Shown in pieces: positions 25,920-34,357 of a stretch of DNA of 64,000 nucleotides. The position numbers and the translations under genes are program-made. The notes below the pieces were generated by a model, which saw only the letters and a list, made by a program, of their open reading frames with translations, did no database searches and was not told the DNA's origin. This DNA comes from Coriobacteriia bacterium. GTDB taxonomy: Bacteria; Actinomycetota; Coriobacteriia; Coriobacteriales; Atopobiaceae. The stretch lies in the NCBI GenBank assembly GCA_003150175.1, contig QAKZ01000017.1, positions 1 through 64,000 on the forward strand. Reading direction: 5' to 3'. Every line of letters starts with the position of its first letter. Position 1 is the stretch's first letter.

Positions 25920-28373
25920 CTAGCCGCGCTTGCGCTCGTCCCTCGGGAGGGCGGCGCGGGGCACGGGGACGCCGGACTCGATCTTCTCGGCGGCGGCGAT
26001 GAGCAGCCGGTTCGAGTCGGCGTTGCGCTCGAAGCGGGCCGAGAACCGATCGAAGAGCATGACCGCGAGAACGCAGAACACGGCGGTGGCGACGGCGACG
26101 TCGGCAGGCAGCGCGACCACGAGGAAGAAGGATCCGAACACCGTGCAGGCCACGACGGCCAGCGCCGCCATCGAGACGATGAGGGCGCGGCGAAGCGCGG
26201 TCAAGGGCTGAGAGATGCGGAAGATGAGCGCGAGGCCGACGACGATCGTGATGATCATGCAGACCGTCGAGATCTCGTCGAAGTCGTGCCCGAGCAAGCG
26301 CCCCAGCACGAGCTCGAGCAGCAGGAACACGATGATCGAGCAGGACGCCGGCAGCGAGCGCGAGAGCACGTTGGCCAGGAAGATGCCGCTGACCCGCTCC
26401 TTGTTCGGCTCGAGGGCGAGCACGAACGACGGAATGCCGATGACCGTCGTCGAGATGAGCGACATCTGAATGGGGATGAACGGGTAGGGCGGCAGGATGA
26501 TGCAGATGAGCGCGAGCACCGCGGTAAAGACCGTCTTCACGAGGAAGAGCGACGCGGAGCGCTGGAGGTTGTTGATGGAGCGGCGGCCCTCCGCGACGAC
26601 CTCGGGCATGTGGCTGAAGTCGTTGTCGGCGAGCACGATCTCGGACACGTTGCGCGCGGCGGCCGAGCCTGAGGCCATCGAGACCGAGCAATCGGCCTCG
26701 CGCAGCGCGAGCACGTCGTTCACACCGTCTCCCGTCATGGCCACGGTGCGCCCGAGCCGGTGCAGGGCGCAGACGAGCTCGCGCTTCTGCTGCGGGGTGA
26801 CGCGGCCGAAGACACGGTACTTCGCGGCCGCCTCCTCCAGCTTCTGCGGGGTGTCGAGCGTGGAGGCGTCGACCATGAGGTCGGCGCGCGGGACGCCGGC
26901 GAGCCGCGCGATGGCGGAGACCGTGCGCGGGTCGTCGCCCGAGATCACCCGGAGCTCGACGCCCTGGTCGATGAAGTAGCCCATGGTCTCGGGGGCGGAG
27001 TCGCGGATCTTGTCGCGGATGCCGACGCAGGCGATGAGGAGCGGCTCGCCCACGATGCCGTCGTCGTCGGTAAAGCCGTCGCACTCGCAGACGACCATGC
27101 GGCGCTCGATGTCCTCGAAGCCGCCGCAGAGCGCGTCGGCCTCAGGGGTGCGGGACTCCCCCAGCACGAACTGCGCGGCGCCCATCACGAGAGAGCGACC
27201 GTCGGCGAGCACGCAGCCGGAGTACTTGCGCGCCGAGCTGAAGGCGACCGCGCGCGCGATCTGGGGCTCTGGGTCCTTCTTGCCTGTGCCCTCGGCGCGC
27301 AGCCCCTCGCAGTCGCCCGCGAAGGCGAGCAGGGCCTTGGCGGTCTCGTTTGCGTCGGAGGCGTTGGCGGCCGCGATGGCGGCGAACGCGGCGACGGCCT
27401 CGGCATCGGTCGAGCCGGGCGCGCAGCTGACGTGGGCGACCTCCATCTCGCCGGAGGTGATGGTGCCCGTCTTGTCGAGGCAGAGCGTGTCCACGCGCGC
27501 GAGGGTCTCGACGCAGTAGGACTGCTGGACGAGGACCCCACGCGAACCCAGGCGGGTGGTCGCGATGGCGAGGACCGACGAGGTGAGCAGAACGAGACCC
27601 TGGGGGATCATTCCGAGTACGGCGGAGGTGGTCGAGAGGATGGCCTCGTTGACCGTGGAGCCGTCCATGAGGATCGTCCGCACAAAGAGGCCGATACCGA
27701 GCGGGACAAGGACCATGGTGCCGAGGCGGATGATGGCCTTCAAGGTCGCGAGGATCTCGGACTTGACGTCCTTCACGTACTTTGCCTCCGCGTTGATCTT
27801 CGCGGCATAGCCGTCGCGGCCGACCTTGGTCACGCGGGCGACGAGGCTGCCGCTCTCGATGAAGCTGCCGGAGAACAGCTCGGAGCCCGGGGCCTTGGCC
27901 ACCGGCACCGACTCGCCGGTGAGCAGGGACTCGTCGCAGTAGACGTTGCCGCTGACGACCTCGCTGTCCGCGGGGACCTGGTCGCCGTGCGAGAGGCGCA
28001 TCAGGTCGTCGATCACCAGCTCGGAGGGGGCGATGGCTACCTCTGCGCCTTCGCGGATCACCGCGACCTGCTTCTGGGTCATGATCGAGAGCTTGTCGAC
28101 CATGTGCTTTGCACGGATCTCCTGGAAGACGCCGATGACGAGGTTCGCGCCGACGATGAAGAGGAAGAACAGGTTGCGGTACTGCCCCGTGAACGAGATG
28201 AACAAGGCCATAGCGAGGTTGACGCCGTTGAACAGCGTGAACGCGTGGGCCGCGAGGATCTGCCAGATCGACTTGGTCTTGACGTCGGTGTCGTGGTTGA
28301 CCCGGCCGTCCGCGACGCGCTCGGCGACCTCGGCAGACGTGAGGCCAAAGAGCTTGCTGCCCTGCTCAGTCAT
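25920..28373 (-). CDS. Cation-transporting P-type ATPase, CtpE-like
   Basis: An 817-residue P-type ATPase. The actuator loop has SLLTGESVPVAK, the phosphorylation site is LCLDKTGTITSG, and the hinge has TGDGVNDVLALREADCSVSM. The M4 segment reads LGMIPQGLVLLTSSV, with IPQGL instead of the PEGL of calcium pumps. This is characteristic of the mycobacterial CtpE group, for which calcium uptake has been reported. Ten or so membrane helices are visible. The ion is inferred, and magnesium or another cation is possible. It stands alone, 162 bp upstream of the zinc-ribbon gene. Confidence 0.85.
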   Translation of the reverse strand: MTEQGSKLFGLTSAEVAERVADGRVNHDTDVKTKSIWQILAAHAFTLFNGVNLAMALFISFTGQYRNLFFLFIVGANLVIGVFQEIRAKHMVDKLSIMTQKQVAVIREGAEVAIAPSELVIDDLMRLSHGDQVPADSEVVSGNVYCDESLLTGESVPVAKAPGSELFSGSFIESGSLVARVTKVGRDGYAAKINAEAKYVKDVKSEILATLKAIIRLGTMVLVPLGIGLFVRTILMDGSTVNEAILSTTSAVLGMIPQGLVLLTSSVLAIATTRLGSRGVLVQQSYCVETLARVDTLCLDKTGTITSGEMEVAHVSCAPGSTDAEAVAAFAAIAAANASDANETAKALLAFAGDCEGLRAEGTGKKDPEPQIARAVAFSSARKYSGCVLADGRSLVMGAAQFVLGESRTPEADALCGGFEDIERRMVVCECDGFTDDDGIVGEPLLIACVGIRDKIRDSAPETMGYFIDQGVELRVISGDDPRTVSAIARLAGVPRADLMVDASTLDTPQKLEEAAAKYRVFGRVTPQQKRELVCALHRLGRTVAMTGDGVNDVLALREADCSVSMASGSAAARNVSEIVLADNDFSHMPEVVAEGRRSINNLQRSASLFLVKTVFTAVLALICIILPPYPFIPIQMSLISTTVIGIPSFVLALEPNKERVSGIFLANVLSRSLPASCSIIVFLLLELVLGRLLGHDFDEISTVCMIITIVVGLALIFRISQPLTALRRALIVSMAALAVVACTVFGSFFLVVALPADVAVATAVFCVLAVMLFDRFSARFERNADSNRLLIAAAEKIESGVPVPRAALPRDERKRG

Positions 28374-28488
28374 TGTTGTCCCTCTTTACATAAAAGAAAG
28401 CCGGGGTCGAGGCCCGCGGCCGGCGAATCCGTGCACACCAGTCAATGGTAGCGTAAGGCGGCCAAGCCGGCCTGAACGCACGGATTGC

Positions 28489-28502
28489 TTACGAAGTCGT
28501 AA
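28489..28502. promoter_or_regulatory. Small palindrome upstream of the ATPase gene
   Basis: TTACGA-AG-TCGTAA is a perfect 6-bp inverted repeat between the ATPase start and the tRNA promoter. It may be an operator, and is too short to be certain. Confidence 0.25.
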
Positions 28503-28509
28503 CCGCTCG

Positions 28510-28539
28510 TTGAGGTTTGGCGCCGCGATGCGCTATACT
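28510..28539 (+). promoter_or_regulatory. tRNA-Arg promoter
   Basis: TTGAGG (28510-28515) and TATACT (28534-28539) with an 18-bp spacer, ending 12 bp before the mature tRNA 5' end. Confidence 0.65.
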
Positions 28540-28551
28540 GCCATACGCATT

Positions 28552-28628
28552 GCGCCCATAGCTCAGTGGATTAGAGCGTCTGCCTCCGGAGCAGAAGGTC
28601 GTGGGTTCGAACCCCCCTGGGCGCACCA
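28552..28628 (+). tRNA. tRNA-Arg (anticodon CCG)
   Basis: A 77-nt cloverleaf with acceptor stem GCGCCCA/TGGGCGC, anticodon stem TCTGC/GCAGA and loop CTCCGGA giving anticodon CCG, T-arm GTGGGTTCGAACCCCCC, discriminator A, and an encoded CCA at 28626-28628. It reads the CGG codon. It has its own promoter and terminator, and no integrated element is present at its 3' end. Confidence 0.97.
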
Positions 28629-28638
28629 AAGCACTCTC

Positions 28639-28661
28639 GGCCCCGATTCCGGGGCCTTTTT
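28639..28661 (+). terminator. Intrinsic terminator of tRNA-Arg
   Basis: GGCCCC stem, GATTCC loop, GGGGCC stem, then TTTTT, starting 11 bp after the tRNA. Confidence 0.85.
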
Positions 28662-28707
28662 CATGGCCTGAGCTTCATGACCGCGCGCTACGCAACGCTT
28701 TTGTTAC

Positions 28708-28722
28708 CTGGAATTGTTCCAG
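28708..28722. promoter_or_regulatory. Operator-like palindrome and promoter region of the aro operon
   Basis: CTGGAA-TTG-TTCCAG is a perfect 6-bp inverted repeat 60 bp before the DAHP synthase start. A promoter can be drawn as TTGTTC (28714-28719) and TGCTAACAT (TAACAT at 28736-28741, extended -10), spacer 16 bp. The palindrome would then overlap the -35, as expected for a repressor site. No leader peptide or T-box is seen. Confidence 0.4.
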
Positions 28723-28782
28723 AGTCTCCCCGTGCTAACATTTGCAGACCTGTGTTAATCGTCTAGCGAACAAGGGGAAGAA

Positions 28783-29808
28783 ATGATCGCCGTCGTAAAA
28801 AACACCGCCACAGAGGAGCAGCTCAGCCACTTCGTCAAGTGGATCGAGGACCGCGGCTATAAGACGAACGTCTCTCCCGGCGACGAGGAGACGATCGTCG
28901 GTATCATCGGCGACACTTCCAAGATCGACCCCTTCCTGCTCGAGAGCATGGACATCATCGAGCGCGTCCAGCGCGTGACCGAGCCCTTCAAGAAGGCCAA
29001 CCGCAAGTTCCACCCCGAGGACACCGTCGTCGACTGCGGCCACGGCGTGCTGATCGGCGGCGGCCACTTCCAGGTCATGGCGGGGCCGTGCTCGGTCGAG
29101 GGCGACAACCTCTTCACCATCGCGCGGGCCTGCAAGGAGGCCGGCGCCACGATCCTGCGCGGCGGCGCCTACAAGCCCCGTACCTCCCCCTACACCTCCC
29201 AGGGCATGGGCGAGCGCGGGCTCGACCTGCTCAAGGAGGCGTCGTCCGAGCTCGACATGCCCGTCGTGACCGAGGTCATGGACCCGCGCGACGTGCAGCT
29301 GTTCGTCGACAAGCAGATCGACATCATGCAGATCGGCGCCCGCAACGCACAGAACTTCCCCCTGCTTCGAGAGGTGGGCAAGACGGGCATCCCAGTGCTG
29401 CTCAAGCGCGGCATGTCCGAGACCATCGACGAGTTCCTCATGGCCGCCGAGTACATCATGAGCGAGGGCAACCAGAACGTCATCCTCTGCGAGCGCGGCA
29501 TCCGCACCTTCGAGACGCGCACCCGCAACACCTTCGACGTAAATGCCATCCCGGTGCTCCACCACCTCACGCACCTGCCCGTCGTCGGCGACCCCTCGCA
29601 CTCCACCGGCTACACGCGCTACGTGCGCCCCGCTGCCTACGCGGCGACGGCGGCGGGCGCCGACGGCCTCGAGATCGAGGTCCATAACTGCCCCTCGCAG
29701 GCTTGGTCGGACGGCGCACAGGCGCTCACGCCCGAGATGTTCTCCGACGCCATGCGCCGCATCGCGCTTATCCGCGAGGCTGTGACGGCCGACATTCAGG
29801 AGGCGTAG
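28783..29808 (+). CDS. aroF: 3-deoxy-7-phosphoheptulonate synthase (DAHP synthase)
   Basis: First enzyme of the shikimate pathway, condensing PEP with erythrose 4-phosphate. The 341-residue protein is of the AroF/KDOPS-like type I-beta class, with an N-terminal ferredoxin-like ACT-type domain (about 1-70) as in Thermotoga, which suggests allosteric control by an aromatic amino acid. The catalytic barrel has VMAGPCSVEG, LRGGAYKPRTSPYTSQG, QIGARNAQNF, LLKRGM and VGDPSHSTGY. AGGGG precedes the ATG. It is the first gene of an operon containing the whole pathway; tyrA follows after 2 bp. Confidence 0.95.
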   Translation: MIAVVKNTATEEQLSHFVKWIEDRGYKTNVSPGDEETIVGIIGDTSKIDPFLLESMDIIERVQRVTEPFKKANRKFHPEDTVVDCGHGVLIGGGHFQVMAGPCSVEGDNLFTIARACKEAGATILRGGAYKPRTSPYTSQGMGERGLDLLKEASSELDMPVVTEVMDPRDVQLFVDKQIDIMQIGARNAQNFPLLREVGKTGIPVLLKRGMSETIDEFLMAAEYIMSEGNQNVILCERGIRTFETRTRNTFDVNAIPVLHHLTHLPVVGDPSHSTGYTRYVRPAAYAATAAGADGLEIEVHNCPSQAWSDGAQALTPEMFSDAMRRIALIREAVTADIQEA

Positions 29809-29810
29809 CG

Positions 29811-30716
29811 ATGGCCCAAATAGACAATAAAGAGAAAGCAAAAGACGCAGACGCGACGCCGGGCTACGTTGCCGGGCGTGTGGGCGTCGTCGGGCTCGGC
29901 CTCATGGGGGGTTCCTTCGCCCGCGCCTTCCGCGCGGCCGACGTCGACGTCTACGCCTGGAACCGCACCCGCTCCACCCTCGAGCTCGCCGAGATCGAGA
30001 CCGTCCGCGGCGAGCTCACCGACGAGGTCGTCGGCACCTGCGAGCTCATCATCCTCGCAGGCTACCCGCAGTCTGCCATCGACTGGCTCGCACAGAAGGC
30101 CGACCTCATCGCAGAGGGCGCCATCGTCATCGACACGGTGGGCGTCAAGCGCATCATCTGCGAGAAGTGCGGGGAGATCGCCCAGGGCCGCGGCTGGCAC
30201 TTCGTCGGCTGCCACCCCATGGCAGGGACCCAGTACTCCGGCTTCGCGCACTCCCGCGCGACCATGTTCAAAGGCGCGCCGATGGTCGTCGTGCCGCCCG
30301 AGGGCATGGACGACTTCGAGCGCGTCGATATCCTCGAGCGCCTGAAGAGGCTGCTTGCCCCGTGCCAGTTTGGCAGCTTCACCCCCGCCTCCGCCCCGGT
30401 GCACGACCGCATGATCGCCTTCACCTCCCAGCTCTGCCACGTTGTCTCGAACGCCTACGTGAAGAGCCCGACCGCCCGCGACCACCACGGGTTCTCCGCG
30501 GGGAGCTACCGCGACCTCACGCGCGTCGCGCACCTCAACGCCCCCATGTGGACCGAGCTGTTCCTGGACAACGCCGACTACCTCTCCGACGAGCTCGGCA
30601 TCATCATCAAGAACCTGCAGGACTACAAGGACGCCATCGACGGCCGCGACGCCGCGGAGCTCGAGCGCCTGCTCGCGGACGGCGACCGCATAAAGAGGGA
30701 GATCGAGGGCCGATGA
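29811..30716 (+). CDS. tyrA: Prephenate dehydrogenase
   Basis: Oxidises prephenate to 4-hydroxyphenylpyruvate for tyrosine. The 301-residue protein has the Rossmann motif VGVVGLGLMGGSFARAF, the catalytic histidine region HFVGCHPMAGTQYSGF, and the helical C-terminal half with FTSQLCHVVSNAYV. There is no ACT domain at the C-terminus. The ATG at 29811 has AGGAGG upstream inside the end of aroF, and the stop overlaps aroB (ATGA). Confidence 0.93.
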   Translation: MAQIDNKEKAKDADATPGYVAGRVGVVGLGLMGGSFARAFRAADVDVYAWNRTRSTLELAEIETVRGELTDEVVGTCELIILAGYPQSAIDWLAQKADLIAEGAIVIDTVGVKRIICEKCGEIAQGRGWHFVGCHPMAGTQYSGFAHSRATMFKGAPMVVVPPEGMDDFERVDILERLKRLLAPCQFGSFTPASAPVHDRMIAFTSQLCHVVSNAYVKSPTARDHHGFSAGSYRDLTRVAHLNAPMWTELFLDNADYLSDELGIIIKNLQDYKDAIDGRDAAELERLLADGDRIKREIEGR

Positions 30717-31843
30717 GCAAGAAGGAAAGCGGAGCCTCCGCGCGCGCCGGCGAGGTCGTCATCGCCGTGAACACCCCCTCGCGCTCCTATGACGTCCATG
30801 TGGGCGCAGGCGTCCTCGAGCGCGTCGGCGCGGTTGCGCGCGACGCTGCCGGCGGCGAGCGCGCCTGTGTGATCACCGAGACCAACGTGGGGCCGCTCTA
30901 CGCCGACGCCGTCGAGGCGTCGCTTGAGGCCGCCGGCTATAAGACCTCCGTCCTGACCTTCCCCGCGGGCGAGCAGCACAAGTGCCTCGCGACCTTGGAG
31001 ACGCTGCTCGAGGGCCTCGCCGAGGCGGGCCTCACCCGAGACGACGTCGTGGTCGCGCTCGGCGGCGGCGTCACTGGGGACATGGGCGGCCTCGCCGCTG
31101 CGATGTACCTGCGCGGCATCCAGGTCGTCCAGGTGCCGACCTCGCTTCTGGCCATGGTCGACTCGAGCGTCGGCGGCAAGGTCGCCGTGGACCTCGCGCA
31201 CGGCAAGAACCTCTGCGGGTTCTTCTGGCAGCCCTCCGCCGTCGTCGCCGACGTGCGCTGCCTCGCGAGCATCGAGCCCTCGCTCATGCGCGACTCGGTC
31301 GGGGAGGTCGTCAAGCACGCGGTGCTCGCGGACCCCGAGCTGCTGGCCGAGCTCTCGCGCGAGCCGCTCACCTTCGCGGACTGCCCCGAGGAGAAGCTTG
31401 TGCGCATCGTCGCAGAGAACGTCCGCATCAAGCGCGACGTCGTCGACGCCGACGAGCGCGAGCGCGGCCTCAGGCAGACCCTCAACCTCGGCCACACCAT
31501 CGGCCACGGCATCGAGGCCGCGAGCGAGTTTACACTCGGCCACGGCTCGAGCGTGGCGGCGGGGCTGTGCTGCATGGCCCGCGCTAGTTTGGCCAAGGGT
31601 TGGTGCAAGCCCTCCGTCTACGAGGCGATTCTCGCCGCCGTCGAGGCCCAGGGGCTGCCGACCGACACCCGGCTCCCGCACGACGCGGTCTTCGACTACA
31701 TGGCCCGCGACAAGAAGCGCCATGGCGACTCGATGAACATCGTCGTCCCCGCCGAGCTCGGCGCCGTCGAGGTGCGTCGCGTGGGCCTGCCCGAACTCCG
31801 CGAGCTCGTCGAGCTCGGCTGCGGCACGGGAAAGGAGGCGTAG
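30713..31843 (+). CDS. aroB: 3-dehydroquinate synthase
   Basis: Second shikimate step, a zinc- and NAD-dependent enzyme of 376 residues. The NAD-binding GGGVTGDMGGLAAAMYLRG and VPTSLLAMVDSSVGGKVAVD segments are clear, as are the zinc ligands in LNLGHTIGHGIEAASEF and the later GHGSSVAAG. The ATG overlaps the tyrA stop by 4 bp. aroA starts 3 bp after the stop. Confidence 0.96.
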   Translation: MSKKESGASARAGEVVIAVNTPSRSYDVHVGAGVLERVGAVARDAAGGERACVITETNVGPLYADAVEASLEAAGYKTSVLTFPAGEQHKCLATLETLLEGLAEAGLTRDDVVVALGGGVTGDMGGLAAAMYLRGIQVVQVPTSLLAMVDSSVGGKVAVDLAHGKNLCGFFWQPSAVVADVRCLASIEPSLMRDSVGEVVKHAVLADPELLAELSREPLTFADCPEEKLVRIVAENVRIKRDVVDADERERGLRQTLNLGHTIGHGIEAASEFTLGHGSSVAAGLCCMARASLAKGWCKPSVYEAILAAVEAQGLPTDTRLPHDAVFDYMARDKKRHGDSMNIVVPAELGAVEVRRVGLPELRELVELGCGTGKEA

Positions 31844-31846
31844 GGC

Positions 31847-33139
31847 ATGGACATGCGCGTCTACCCCTCGAGGCTCTCCGGCAGCGTCCAGGCCGTCGCC
31901 TCCAAGTCCGAGGCGCACCGCCTCCTCATCTGCGCCGCCTTCGCCGACGGCGTGACCGACATCGACTGCAACACGACGTCCCAGGACATCGACGCGACGG
32001 CCGATTGCCTGCGCGCCCTCGGCGCCCGCGTGACGCGCACAAAGAAGGGCTTCCGCGTCGTGCCGGTGGCCCCGGGCGCGGCCGCGCAAGGCGCGGCCCT
32101 GGACTGCAGCGAGTCTGGCTCGACCCTTCGCTTCCTCCTTCCTGTGGCCGCCGCCCTCGGCTGCGGCGCGAGCCTCACCGGGCGCGGCAGGCTGCCCGAG
32201 CGGCCCCTCTCGCCCCTCTACGAGGAGCTCGTCGCCCACGGGGCCGAGCTCGGGGCGCAGGGTTCCATGCCGCTCGCCGTCGGCGGGGAGCTCTCATCGG
32301 GGCGCTTCACCATCGCGGGCAACGTCAGCTCCCAGTACGTGACCGGGCTTCTCCTCGCCGCGCCCCTCATGCAGGGCGCCTGCGAGGTGTTCGTCACCGA
32401 GCCCATAGAGTCGCTCCCCTACATCGACATCACCGTGGCCGCGCTCGCCGAGTTCGGCGTGGACGTCGCCCGCGAGCGCCATGCCCAGGATGGAAAGAAG
32501 GGCCTGCTCTTCCGCGTGCCCGTGAGCTCGAGGCTCCACTCCCCGGGCCAGGTCAGCGTCGGCGGGGACTGGTCCAACGCCGCGTTCTGGCTCGCCGCGG
32601 GGGCGCTCTCGGAGGGCGGCGTCACGGTCGAGGGCGTGGATCTGCGCAGCACCCAGGGCGACCGCGCCATCCTCGCCGCGCTCGCCATGCTCGGGGCCCG
32701 CGTCGAGCGCGGGGCCTCGTCCGTCACGGTGCGCCCGGACGTCCTCAGGGGCTGCAAGCTCGACGTCCGAGCCTGCCCGGACCTCGTACCGCCCCTCGCG
32801 GCCGTGGCCGCCTGCGCCGAGGGCACGACCGAGATCGTCGGCGCCGAGCGCCTGCGGATCAAGGAGTCCGACCGCCTCCAGACGGTGAGCGATGCCGTGA
32901 CCGCGCTGGGCGGCACTGTCCGCCAGACGAACGACGGCCTGGTCATCGAGGGCGCGCGCGAGCTTGCCGGCGGCGTCGTCGACGCGGCGAACGACCACCG
33001 CATCGCCATGATGTCCGCGATCCTCGCCGCCCGCGCGCAGGGCCCCTCGGTGATCCGCGGCGCGCAGTGCGTCGCCAAGTCCTATCCAGCCTTCTTCGAC
33101 GACCTCGCCGCCCTCGGCGGCACCTGCGACCCAACCTGA
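31847..33139 (+). CDS. aroA: 3-phosphoshikimate 1-carboxyvinyltransferase (EPSP synthase)
   Basis: Sixth shikimate step, transferring the enolpyruvyl group of PEP to shikimate 3-phosphate. The 430-residue protein has SKSEAHRLLICAAFADG near the N-terminus, SESGSTLRFLLPVAAALG, and RIKESDRLQTVSDAV. The usual LPGSKS/LxGSxxxR pattern is replaced by VASKSEAHR and a SGSTLRF active-site loop, as in several Gram-positive anaerobes. Confidence 0.94.
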   Translation: MDMRVYPSRLSGSVQAVASKSEAHRLLICAAFADGVTDIDCNTTSQDIDATADCLRALGARVTRTKKGFRVVPVAPGAAAQGAALDCSESGSTLRFLLPVAAALGCGASLTGRGRLPERPLSPLYEELVAHGAELGAQGSMPLAVGGELSSGRFTIAGNVSSQYVTGLLLAAPLMQGACEVFVTEPIESLPYIDITVAALAEFGVDVARERHAQDGKKGLLFRVPVSSRLHSPGQVSVGGDWSNAAFWLAAGALSEGGVTVEGVDLRSTQGDRAILAALAMLGARVERGASSVTVRPDVLRGCKLDVRACPDLVPPLAAVAACAEGTTEIVGAERLRIKESDRLQTVSDAVTALGGTVRQTNDGLVIEGARELAGGVVDAANDHRIAMMSAILAARAQGPSVIRGAQCVAKSYPAFFDDLAALGGTCDPT

Positions 33140-33180
33140 CCCGCGACCCGCGATCTTCGCGATCGCAAAAAAGGAGAAAG

Positions 33181-34308
33181 ATGCCTTCCAGCTTCGGGAA
33201 CACCCTGCGCGTGACGGTCTTCGGGCAGTCGCACTCCGCCGGCGTCGGCTGTGTCGTCGAGGGGCTGCCCTCGGGCTTCGACGTCGACCAGGACCGCCTG
33301 GCCGCCTTCATGGCGCGCCGCGCCCCGGGCAACGCGCCGTGGACGACCCCGCGCAAAGAGAAGGACGCCGTGCGCGTCCTCAGCGGCCTGAACCCAGACG
33401 GCCGAACCTGCGGCGCGCCCCTGGCCGCCGTGATCGAGAACACGAACACGCGCAGCCAGGACTACAAGAACATCATGGGCGTCCCGCGCCCCGGACACGC
33501 CGACTTCACCGCCTGGTCCAAGTGGCACGGCGAGCAGGACATCCCCGGCGGCGGGCACTTCTCGGGCCGCCTCACGGGCCCCTTGTGTGTCGCCGGCGGC
33601 ATATGCCTGCAGTGGCTCGAGGAGCAGGGCGTCCGCGTCTCGGCCCACGTGGACGAGTGCGCGGGCGTCGCGGACGAGCACTTCTGCGCCCTCGGCAACT
33701 CCCCCGCCGCCAACGAGCGGCTCGCCGCGCAGATGGACGCGCTGGCGGACGGCCGCGACTTCCCCGCCATCGACGCGGGCGCGGCCGAGCGCATGACGGA
33801 GGCCATCATGGCCGCGCGCGCCCAGAAGGACTCCGTGGGCGGCGTCATCGAGTGCGCGGCCACGGGCCTTCCCGCGGGCGTCGGCTCCCCCATGTTCGAT
33901 GGCCTGGAGAGCACGATCGCCTACGCGGTCTTCGGCATCCCCTCGGTCAAGGGGATCGAGTTCGGCGCGGGCTTCGCCTCCGCCCGCATGCGCGGCAGCG
34001 AGGACAACGACCCCTACGAGGTCCGCGACGGCGCCTGTGTGCCGCGCACGAACAACGCGGGCGGCATCCTCGGCGGCATCAGCACCGGGGCCCCGCTGCA
34101 GTTCCGCTGCGCGCTCAAGCCCATCAGCAGCATCGGCATCGAGCAGGACTCCGTGGACCTCGCGCGCATGGAGCCCGCCAAGCTCACCGTCCACGGCCGC
34201 CACGACGCCACCGCCGTCACCCGCGCCGTGCCCGTCGTCGAGGCCGTGGCCGCCTGCGCGATCGCGGACGCGCTTCTCTCCTTCCCCGCCGACCCCATCA
34301 AAGATTGA
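33181..34308 (+). CDS. aroC: Chorismate synthase
   Basis: Last shikimate step, an FMN-dependent anti-elimination making chorismate. The 375-residue protein starts MPSSFGNTLRVTVFGQSHSA and has RPGHADFTAWSKWH (family RPGHAD), DIPGGGHFSGR, GIPSVKGIEFGAGF, and RTNNAGGILGGISTGAP. AAGGAG lies just before the ATG, 41 bp after aroA. The stop is followed directly by a 31-nt palindrome. Confidence 0.96.
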   Translation: MPSSFGNTLRVTVFGQSHSAGVGCVVEGLPSGFDVDQDRLAAFMARRAPGNAPWTTPRKEKDAVRVLSGLNPDGRTCGAPLAAVIENTNTRSQDYKNIMGVPRPGHADFTAWSKWHGEQDIPGGGHFSGRLTGPLCVAGGICLQWLEEQGVRVSAHVDECAGVADEHFCALGNSPAANERLAAQMDALADGRDFPAIDAGAAERMTEAIMAARAQKDSVGGVIECAATGLPAGVGSPMFDGLESTIAYAVFGIPSVKGIEFGAGFASARMRGSEDNDPYEVRDGACVPRTNNAGGILGGISTGAPLQFRCALKPISSIGIEQDSVDLARMEPAKLTVHGRHDATAVTRAVPVVEAVAACAIADALLSFPADPIKD

Positions 34309-34339
34309 ATGACGAAAAGGGACAGTCCCTTTTCGTCAT
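34309..34339. repeat. Dispersed palindrome, copy 1 (aroC-pheA gap)
   Basis: ATGACGAAAAGGGAC, one A, then the exact complement: a perfect 15-bp inverted repeat starting at the base after the aroC stop. The same sequence occurs at 55778-55808, and a variant at 55820-55850. It lacks a terminal T-run beyond its internal TTTT. It may attenuate transcription into pheA or be a genome-wide repeat. Confidence 0.9.
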
Positions 34340-34357
34340 AAGAAAGGCAACGAATCG

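Noticed and set aside
28552-28628. tRNA-Arg as an integration site for a mobile element
   Set aside because: No integrase, no repeat of the tRNA 3' end, and the following genes are the conserved aromatic operon.
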